From: Actinernus sp. WN-2022
Taxonomy: Eukaryota; Cnidaria; Anthozoa; Actiniaria; Actinernidae
Direction: 5' to 3'
NCBI GenBank assembly: GCA_030867875.1
Contig: JAOWCC010001589.1
Span: 147,657,745-147,721,744, forward strand
Length of the DNA stretch: 64,000 nucleotides
The notes below the pieces were generated by a model, which made no database searches, was not told the DNA's origin, and saw only the letters and a list, made by a program, of their open reading frames with translations. The position numbers and the translations under genes were made by a program. Of this stretch, positions 53,970 to 64,000 are shown piece after piece (within the stretch, counting starts at the first letter, position 1; each line of letters opens with the position of its first letter).

Positions 53970-56900
53970 AAATCTGTATTTTTTGGACCAGACCGGGTAG
54001 GCAAAAAATATCAGATTTCTGACAAAAACTAAAAAACCACTCAATATGCTTCAAAATGTTGGCAAACAATCTCCTGGTAGCTTGAGAACACAAATGGAGA
54101 AAGAATTGAAGAAAAAAATCAACATCTTCAAAAATGGTCAAATCTGTATTTTTTTGACCAGACCGGGTAGGCAAAAAATATCAGATTTCTGACAAAAACT
54201 AAAAAACCACTCAAAATGCTTCAAAACGATGGCAAACAATCTGCTGATAGTTAACAGACATGATTGGATTAAGTTGGAGAAAGAAATGAAGAAAAAAATC
54301 AACATCTTCAAAAATGGTCAAATCTGTATTTTTTGGACCAGACCGGGTAGGCAAAAAATATCAGATTTCTGACAAAAACTAAAAAACCACTCAACATGCT
54401 TCAAAAGGTTGGCAAACAATCTCCTGGTAGCTTGAGAACAGAAATGGATAAAGAATTGAAGAAAAAACTCAACATCTTCAAAAATGGTCAAATCTGTATT
54501 TTTTGGACCAGACCGGGTAGGCGAAAAATCTCAGATTTCTGACAAAAACTAAAAAACCACTCAAAATGCTTCAAAATGATGGCAAACAATCTCCTGGTAG
54601 CTTCAGAACACAAATGAAATAAGTTGGAGAAAGAATAACAAAAATGCATACTTCACATAAAATTTAGAGTTTCATGTTTGCACTTACCTCAATTTAGGTC
54701 TCCCAACACCTAAACTTGCCCAGAACCAAGCCATTCTGTCCACAAGCACTTCACATCTTTATCCTGGTAGCATCAGAACACCAATGGATTAAGTTGGAGA
54801 AAGAAATGAAGAAATAAATCAACATCTTCAAAAATGGTCAAATCTGTATTTTTTGGACCAGACCGGGTAGGCAAAAAATATCAGATTTCTGACAAAAACT
54901 AAAAAAACACTCAATATGCTTCAAAAGGTTGGCAAACAATCTCCTTGTAGCTTCAGAACACAAATGAAATAAGTTGGAGAAAGAATAACAAAAATGCATA
55001 CTTCACATAAAATTTAGAGTTTCATGTTTGCACATACCTCAATTTAGGTCTCCCAACACCTAAACTTGCCCAGAACCAAGCCATTCTGTCCACAAGCACT
55101 TCACATCTTTATCCTGGTAGCATCAGAACACCAATGGATTAAGTTGGAGAAAGAAATGAAGAAATAAATCAACATCTTCAAAAATGGTCAAATCTGTATT
55201 TTTTGGACCAGACCGGGTAGGCAAAAAATATCAGATTTCTGACAAAAACTAAAAAACACTCAATATGCTTCAAAAGGTTGGCAAACAATCTCCTTGTAGC
55301 TTCAGAACACAAATGAAATAAGTTGGAGAAAGAATAACAAAAATGCATACTTCACATAAAATTTAGAGTTTCATGTTTGCACTTACCTCAATTTAGGTCT
55401 CCCAACACCTAAACTTGCCCAGAACCAAGCCATTCTGTCCACAAGCACTTCACATCTTTATCCTGGTAGCATCAGAACACCAATGGATTAAGTTGGAGAA
55501 AGAAATGAAGAAAAAAATCAACATCTTCAAAAATGGTCAAATCTGTATTTTTTGGACCAGACCGGGTAGGCAAAAAATATCAGATTTCTGACAAAAACTA
55601 AAAAAACACTCAATATGCTTCAAAAGGTTGGCAAACAATCTCCTTGTAGCTTCAGAACACAAATGAAATAAGTTGGAGAAAGAATAACAAAAATGCATAC
55701 TTCACATAAAATTTAGAGTTTCATGTTTGCACTTACCTCAATTTAGGTCTCCCAACACCTAAACTTGCCCAGAACCAAGCCATTCTGTCCACAAGCACTT
55801 CACATCTTTATCCTGGTAGCATCAGAACACCAATGGATTAAGTTGGAGAAAGAAATGAAGAAATAAATCAACATCTTCAAAAATGGTCAAATCTGTATTT
55901 TTTGGACCAGACCGGGTAGGCAAAAAATATCAGATTTCTGACAAAAACTAAAAAAACACTCAATATGCTTCAAAAGGTTGGCAAACAATCTCCTTGTAGC
56001 TTCAGAACACAAATGAAATAAGTTGGAGAAAGAATAACAAAAATGCATACTTCACATAAAATTTAGAGTTTCATGTTTGCACTTACCTCAATTTAGGTCT
56101 CCCAACACCTAAACTTGCCCAGAACCAAGCCATTCTGTCCACAAGCACTTCACATCTTTATCCTGGTAGCATCAGAACACCAATGGATTAAGTTGGAGAA
56201 AGAATTGAAGAAAAAAATCAACATCTTCAAAAATGGTCAAATCTGTATTTTTTTGACCAGACCGGGTAGGCAAAAAATGTCAGATTTCTGACAAAAACTA
56301 AAAAACCACTCAATATGCTTCAAAACGATGGCCAACAATCTGCTGATAGTTAACAGACATGATTGGATTAAGTTGGAGAAAGAAATGAAGAAAAAAATCA
56401 ACATCTTCAAAAATGGTCAAATCTGTATTTTTTGGACCAGACCGGGTAGGCAAAAAATATCAGATTTCTGACAAAAACTAAAAAACCACTCAATATGCTT
56501 CAAAATGTTGGCAAACAATCTCCTGGTAGCTTGAGAACACAAATGGAGAAAGAATTGAAAAAAAAAATCAACATCTTCAAAAATGGTCAAATCTGTATTT
56601 TTTTGACCAGACCGGGTAGGCAAAAAATATCAGATTTCTGACAAAAACTAAAAAACCACTCAAAATGCTTCAAAACGATGGCAAACAATCTGCTGATAGT
56701 TAACAGACATGATTGGATTAAGTTGGAGAAAGAAATGAAGAAAAAAATCAACATCTTCAAAAATGGTCAAATCTGTATTTTTTGGACCAGACCGGGTAGG
56801 CAAAAAATATCAGATTTCTGACAAAAACTAAAAAACCACTCAACATGCTTCAAAAGGTTGGCAAACAATCTCCTGGTAGCTTGAGAACAGAAATGGATAA

Positions 56901-58850
56901 AGAATTGAAGAAAAAACTCAACATCTTCAAAAATGGTCAAATCTGTATTTTTTGGACCAGACCGGGTAGGCGAAAAATCTCAGATTTCTGACAAAAACTA
57001 AAAAACCACTCAAAATGCTTCAAAATGATGGCAAACAATCTCCTGGTAGCTTCAGAACACAAATGAAATAAGTTGGAGAAAGAATAACAAAAATGCATAC
57101 TTCACATAAAATTTAGAGTTTCATGTTTGCACTTACCTCAATTTAGGTCTCCCAACACCTAAACTTGCCCAGAACCAAGCCATTCTGTCCACAAGCACTT
57201 CACATCTTTATCCTGGTAGCATCAGAACACCAATGGATTAAGTTGGAGAAAGAAATGAAGAAATAAATCAACATCTTCAAAAATGGTCAAATCTGTATTT
57301 TTTGGACCAGACCGGGTAGGCAAAAAATATCAGATTTCTGACAAAAACTAAAAAAACACTCAATATGCTTCAAAAGGTTGGCAAACAATCTCCTTGTAGC
57401 TTCAGAACACAAATGAAATAAGTTGGAGAAAGAATAACAAAAATGCATACTTCACATAAAATTTAGAGTTTCATGTTTGCACTTACCTCAATTTAGGTCT
57501 CCCAACACCTAAACTTGCCCAGAACCAAGCCATTCTGTCCACAAGCACTTCACATCTTTATCCTGGTAGCATCAGAACACCAATGGATTAAGTTGGAGAA
57601 AGAAATGAAGAAATAAATCAACATCTTCAAAAATGGTCAAATCTGTATTTTTTGGACCAGACCGGGTAGGCAAAAAATATCAGATTTCTGACAAAAACTA
57701 AAAAACACTCAATATGCTTCAAAAGGTTGGCAAACAATCTCCTTGTAGCTTCAGAACACAAATGAAATAAGTTGGAGAAAGAATAACAAAAATGCATACT
57801 TCACATAAAATTTAGAGTTTCATGTTTGCACTTACCTCAATTTAGGTCTCCCAACACCTAAACTTGCCCAGAACCAAGCCATTCTGTCCACAAGCACTTC
57901 ACATCTTTATCCTGGTAGCATCAGAACACCAATGGATTAAGTTGGAGAAAGAAATGAAGAAAAAAATCAACATCTTCAAAAATGGTCAAATCTGTATTTT
58001 TTGGACCAGACCGGGTAGGCAAAAAATATCAGATTTCTGACAAAAACTAAAAAAACACTCAATATGCTTCAAAAGGTTGGCAAACAATCTCCTTGTAGCT
58101 TCAGAACACAAATGAAATAAGTTGGAGAAAGAATAACAAAAATGCATACTTCACATAAAATTTAGAGTTTCATGTTTGCACTTACCTCAATTTAGGTCTC
58201 CCAACACCTAAACTTGCCCAGAACCAAGCCATTCTGTCCACAAGCACTTCACATCTTTATCCTGGTAGCATCAGAACACCAATGGATTAAGTTGGAGAAA
58301 GAAATGAAGAAATAAATCAACATCTTCAAAAATGGTCAAATCTGTATTTTTTGGACCAGACCGGGTAGGCAAAAAATATCAGATTTCTGACAAAAACTAA
58401 AAAAACACTCAATATGCTTCAAAAGGTTGGCAAACAATCTCCTTGTAGCTTCAGAACACAAATGAAATAAGTTGGAGAAAGAATAACAAAAATGCATACT
58501 TCACATAAAATTTAGAGTTTCATGTTTGCACTTACCTCAATTTAGGTCTCCCAACACCTAAACTTGCCCAGAACCAAGCCATTCTGTCCACAAGCACTTC
58601 ACATCTTTATCCTGGTAGCATCAGAACACCAATGGATTAAGTTGGAGAAAGAATTGAAGAAAAAAATCAACATCTTCAAAAATGGTCAAATCTGTATTTT
58701 TTTGACCAGACCGGGTAGGCAAAAAATGTCAGATTTCTGACAAAAACTAAAAAACCACTCAATATGCTTCAAAAGGTTGGCAAACAATCTGCTGATAGTT
58801 AACAGACATGATTGGATTAAGTTGGAGAAAGAAATGAAGAAAAAAATCAA
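53970..58850. repeat. ~2.45-kb tandem higher-order repeat in right array (two copies)
   Basis: About 53970-56415 recurs at 56416-58850 with an offset of 2449 bp, sharing rare variants such as AATGGATAAAG and a one-base-short AAAAAACACTC tract (near 55250 and 57700). The offset is again seven 350-bp dimers, as in the left array. Boundaries are approximate. Confidence 0.7.
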
Positions 58851-61800
58851 CATCTTCAAAAATGGTCAAATCTGTATTTTTTTTACCAGACCGGGTAGGC
58901 AAAAAATGTCAGATTTCTGACAAAAACTAAAAAAACACTCAATATGCTTCAAAATGATGGCAAACAATCTGCTGGTAGTTAACAGACATGATTGGATTAA
59001 GTTGGAGAAAGAAATGAAGAAAAAAATCAACATCTTCAAAAATGGTCAAATCTGTATTTTTTGGACCAGACCGGGTAGGCAAAAAATGTCAGATTTCTGA
59101 CAAAAACTAAAAAAACACTCAATATGCTTCAAAATGATGGCCAACAATCTGCTGATAGTTAACAGACATGAATGGATTAAGTTGGAGAAAGAAATGAAGA
59201 AAAAAATCAACATCTTCAAAAATGGTCAAATCTGTATTTTTTTTACCAGACCGGGTAGGCAAAAAATGTCAGATTTCTGACAAAAACTAAAAAAACACTC
59301 AATATGCTTCAAAATGATGGCAAACAATCTGCTGGTAGTTAACAGACATGATTGGATTAAGTTGGAGAAAGAAATGAAGAAAAAAATCAACATCTTCAAA
59401 AATGGTCAAATCTGTATTTTTTTTACCAGACCGGGTAGGCAAAAAATATCAGATTTCTGACAAAAACTAAAAAACCACTCAATATGCTTCAAAAGGTTGG
59501 CAAACAATCTCCTGGTAGCTTGAGAACAGAAATGGAGAAAGAATTGAAGAAAAAACTCAACATCTTCAAAAATGGTCAAATCTGTATTTTTTGGACCAGA
59601 CCGGGTAGGCGAAAAATCTCAGATTTCTGACAAAAACTAAAAAACCACTCAAAATGCTTCAAAATGATGGCAAACAATCTCCTGGTAGCTTCAGAACACA
59701 AATGAAATAAGTTGGAGAAAGAATAACAAAAATGCATACTTCACATAAAATTTAGAGTTTCATGTTTGCACTTACCTCAATTTAGGTCTCCCAACACCTA
59801 AACTTGCCCAGAACCAAGCCATTCTGTCCACAAGCACTTCACATCTTTATCCTGGTAGCATCAGAACACCAATGGATTAAGTTGGAGAAAGAAATGAAGA
59901 AATAAATCAACATCTTCAAAAATGGTCAAATCTGTATTTTTTGGACCAGACCGGGTAGGCAAAAAATATCAGATTTCTGACAAAAACTAAAAAAACACTC
60001 AATATGCTTCAAAAGGTTGGCAAACAATCTCCTTGTAGCTTCAGAACACAAATGAAATAAGTTGGAGAAAGAATAACAAAAATGCATACTTCACATAAAA
60101 TTTAGAGTTTCATGTTTGCACTTACCTCAATTTAGGTCTCCCAACACCTAAACTTGCCCAGAACCAAGCCATTCTGTCCACAAGCACTTCACATCTTTAT
60201 CCTGGTAGCATCAGAACACCAATGGATTAAGTTGGAGAAAGAATTGAAGAAAAAAATCAACATCTTCAAAAATGGTCAAATCTGTATTTTTTGGACCAGA
60301 CCGGGTAGGCAAAAAATGTCAGATTTCTGACAAAAACTAAAAAACCACTCAATATGCTTCAAAACGATGGCAAACAATCTGCTGATAGTTAACAGACATG
60401 ATTGGATTAAGTTGGAGAAAGAAATGAAGAAAAAAATCAACATCTTCAAAAATGGTCAAATCTGTATTTTTTTGACCAGACCGGGTAGGCAAAAAATGTC
60501 AGATTTCTGACAAAAACTAAAAAACCACTCAATATGCTTCAAAACGATGGCAAACAATCTGCTGATAGTTAACAGACATGATTGGATTAAGTTGGAGAAA
60601 GAAATGAAGAAAAAAATCAACATCTTCAAAAATGGTCAAATCTGTATTTTTTGGACCAGACCGGGTAGGCAAAAAATATCAGATTTCTGACAAAAACTAA
60701 AAAACCACTCAACATGCTTCAAAAGGTTGGCAAACAATCTCCTGGTAGCTTGAGAACAGAAATGGAGAAAGAATTGAAGAAAAAACTCAACATCTTCAAA
60801 AATGGTCAAATCTGTATTTTTTGGACCAGACCGGGTAGGCGAAAAATCTCAGATTTCTGACAAAAACTAAAAAACCACTCAAAATGCTTCAAAATGATGG
60901 CAAACAATCTCCTGGTAGCTTCAGAACACAAATGAAATAAGTTGGAGAAAGAATAACAAAAATGCATACTTCACATAAAATTTAGAGTTTCATGTTTGCA
61001 CTTACCTCAATTTAGGTCTCCCAACACCTAAACTTGCCCAGAACCAAGCCATTCTGTCCACAAGCACTTCACATCTTTATCCTGGTAGCATCAGAACACC
61101 AATGGATTAAGTTGGAGAAAGAAATGAAGAAAAAAATCAACATCTTCAAAAATGGTCAAATCTGTATTTTTTTCACCAGACCGGGTAGGCAAAAAATATC
61201 AGATTTCTGACAAAAACTAAAAAACCACTCAATATGCTTCAAAATGATGGCCAACAATCTGCTGATAGTTTCCAGACATGATTGGATTAAGTTGGAGAAA
61301 GAAATGAAGAAAAAAATCAACATCTTCAAAAATGGTCAAATCTGTATTTTTTGGACCAGACCGGGTAGGCCAAAAATATCAGATTTCTGACAAAAACTAA
61401 AAAACCACTCAATATGCTTCAAAATGATGGCGAACAATCTGCTGATAGTTAACAGACATGATTGGATTAAGTTGGAGAAAGAATTGAAGAAAAAATCAAC
61501 ATCTTCAAAAATGGTCAAATCTGTATGTTTTCGACCAGACCGGGTAGGCGAAAAATCTCAGATTTCTGACAAAAACTAAAAAACCACTCAAAATGCTTCA
61601 AAATGATGGCAAACAATCTCCTTGTAGCTTCAGAACACAAATGAAATAAGTTGGAGAAAGAATAACAAAAATGCATACTTCACATAAAATTTAGAGTTTC
61701 ATGTTTGCACTTACCTCAATTTAGGTCTCCCAACACCTAAACTTGCCCAGAACCAAGCCATTCTGTCCACAAGCACTTCACATATTTATCCTGGTAGCAT

Positions 61801-64000
61801 CAGAACACCAATGGATTAAGTTGGAGAAAGAAATTAAGAAAAAAATCAACATCTTCAAAAATGGTCAAATCTGTATTTTTTTGACCAGACCGGGTAGGCA
61901 AAAAATATCAGATTTCTGACAAAAACTAAAAAACCACTCAATATGCTTCAAAAGGTTGGCAAACAATCTCCTGGTAGCTTGAGAACAGAAATGGAGAAAG
62001 AATTGAAGAAAAAAATCAACATCTTCAAAAATGGTCAAATCTGTATTTTTTGGACCAGACCGGGTAGGCAAAAAATGTCAGATTTCTGACAAAAACTAAA
62101 AAAACACTCAATATGCTTCAAAACGATGGCAAACAATCTGCTGATAGTTAACAGACATGATTGGATTAAGTTGGAGAAAGAAATGAAGAAAAAAATCAAC
62201 ATCTTCAAAAATGGTCAAATCTGTATTTTTTTGACCAGACCGGGTAGGCAAAAAATATCAGATTTCTGACAAAAACTAAAAAACCACTCAATATGCTTCA
62301 AAAGGTTGGCAAACAATCTCCTGGTAGCTTGAGAACAGAAATGGAGAAAGAATTGAAGAAAAAAATCAACATCTTCAAAAATGGTCAAATCTGTATTTTT
62401 TGGACCAGACCGGGTAGGCAAAAAATATCAGATTTCTGACAAAAACTAAAAAACCACTCAATATGCTTCAAAATGATGGCAAACAATCTCCTGGTAGCTT
62501 CAGAACACAAATGAAATAAGTTGGAGAAAGAATAACAAAAATGCATACTTCACATAAAATTTAGAGTTTCATGTTTGCACTTACCTCAATTTAGGTCTCC
62601 CAACACCTAAACTTGCCCAGAACCAAGCCATTCTGTCCACAAGCACTTCACATCTTTATCCTGGTAGCATCAGAACACCAATGGATTAAGTTGGAGAAAG
62701 AATTGAAGAAAAAAATCAACATCTTCAAAAATGGTCAAATCTGTATTTTTTGGACCAGACCGGGTAGGCAAAAAATGTCAGATTTCTGACAAAAACTAAA
62801 AAACCACTCAATATGCTTCAAAATGATGGCAAACAATCTGCTGATCGTTTCCAGACATGAATGGATTATGTTGGAGAAAGAATTGGAGAAAAAAATCAAC
62901 ATCTTCAAAAATGGTCAAATCTGTATTTTTTGGACCAGACCGGGTAGGCAAAAAATGTCAGATTTCTGACAAAAACTAAAAAACCACTCAATATGCTTCA
63001 AAATGATGGCAAACAATCTGCTGATAGTTTCCAGACATGAATGGATTATGTTGGAGAAAGAATTGGAGAAAAAAATCAACATCTTCAAAAATGGTCAAAT
63101 CTGTATTTTTTGGACCAGACCGGGTAGGCAAAAAATGTCAGATTTCTGACAAAAACTAAAAAACCACTCAATATGCTTCAAAATGATGGCAAACAATCTG
63201 CTGATAGTTTCCAGACATGAATGGATTATGTTGGAGAAAGAATTGGAGAAAAAAATCAACATCTTCAAAAATGGTCAAATCTGTATTTTTTGGACCAGAC
63301 CGGGTAGGCAAAAAATATCAGATTTCTGACAAAAACTAAGAAAACACTCAATATGCTTCAAAATGATGGCAAACAATCTGCTGATAGTTAACAGACATGA
63401 TTGGATTAAGTTGGAGAAAGAAATGAAGAAAAAAAATCAACATCTTCAAAAATGGTCAAATCTGTATTTTTTTGACCAGACCGGGTAGGCAAAAAATATC
63501 AGATTTCTGACAAAAACTAAAAAACAACTCAATATGCTTCAAAATGATGGCCAACAATCTGCTGATAGTTTCCAGACATGATTGGATTAAGTTGGAGAAA
63601 GAATTGAAGAAAAAATCAACATCTTCAAAAATGGTCAAATCTGTATGTTTTCGACCAGACCGGGTAGGCGAAAAATCTCAGATTTCTGACAAAAACTAAA
63701 AAACCACTCAAAATGCTTCAAAATGATGGCAAACAATCTCCTTGTAGCTTCAGAACACAAATGAAATAAGTTGGAGAAAGAATAACAAAAATGCATACTT
63801 CACATAAAATTTAGAGTTTCATGTTTGCACTTACCTCAATTTAGGTCTCCCAACACCTAAACTTGCCCAGAACCAAGCCATTCTGTCCACAAGCACTTCA
63901 CATATTTATCCTGGTAGCATCAGAACACCAATGGATTAAGTTGGAGAAAGAAATTAAGAAAAAAATCAACATCTTCAAAAATGGTCAAATCTGTATTTTT

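Larger units (their letters stand above)
53330..64000. repeat. Right satellite array
   Basis: Same satellite and same orientation as the left array, resuming mid-unit where the left flank stops. It includes runs of the long ~350-bp unit at near-exact 350-bp spacing (its TTTAGGTCTCCC segment near 54695, 55045, 55395, 55745 and 56094) and 180-bp monomer runs near 62800-63300. No gene is seen; repeated 60-70-codon open frames are by-products of the repeat. Confidence 0.97.

Overview
The window is animal-type nuclear DNA. A complete, intact Maverick/Polinton element (a virus-like, self-synthesising DNA transposon, also called an adintovirus) sits inside a long tandem satellite array. The element occupies 37303-53329 (16,027 bp). 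It has terminal inverted repeats (TIRs) of 360 and 345 bp and is flanked by a perfect 6-bp target duplication, GCCATT, at 37297-37302 and 53330-53335. The interrupted satellite unit reads continuously once the element and one GCCATT are removed. The host species cannot be named from the sequence; a metazoan, probably an invertebrate, is the best guess.

Layout. 1-37302 is an AT-rich satellite made of ~170-bp and ~180-bp monomers, combined into ~350-bp dimers and larger blocks of about 1050, 2450 and 4840 bp. It contains one non-satellite island (1274-1518). 37303-53329 is the Polinton. 53330-64000 is the same satellite in the same orientation. The many short open frames in the satellite are by-products of a repeat that happens to lack stops in some frames.

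Polinton gene order: a VLTF3-like zinc-ribbon protein (+); then, on the minus strand, a two-helix membrane protein, a conserved Polinton protein of unknown role and the FtsK/HerA-type packaging ATPase; then, on the plus strand, two spike/fibre-like proteins (one with an interrupted collagen-like stalk), the penton-like minor capsid protein, a small basic virion protein, the double-jelly-roll major capsid protein, two paralogous basic core-like proteins, the adenain-type protease, a PLA2-domain protein, the chromodomain integrase, an AT-hook/zinc-finger protein and protein-primed DNA polymerase B. Together these cover replication, integration, capsid building, maturation, packaging and membrane penetration. 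No gene has an internal stop, and the TIRs differ by only two substitutions and two small indels, so the insertion looks recent.

The most notable observations concern expression. Nearly every gene has a compact motif, roughly TAA(C/T)nATAT..TATA, ending 0-6 bases before its ATG; in three cases the upstream gene's TAA stop is part of it. The protease and the integrase are the two clear exceptions. Their frames open without an ATG inside the 3' end of the preceding ORF, in the -1 frame, and each overlap contains an A-AAA-AAG or A-AAA-AAC slippery heptamer in the correct register. This suggests, as an inference, that the element makes protease and integrase as -1 frameshift extensions of virion proteins, in the manner of retroviral Gag-Pro-Pol.
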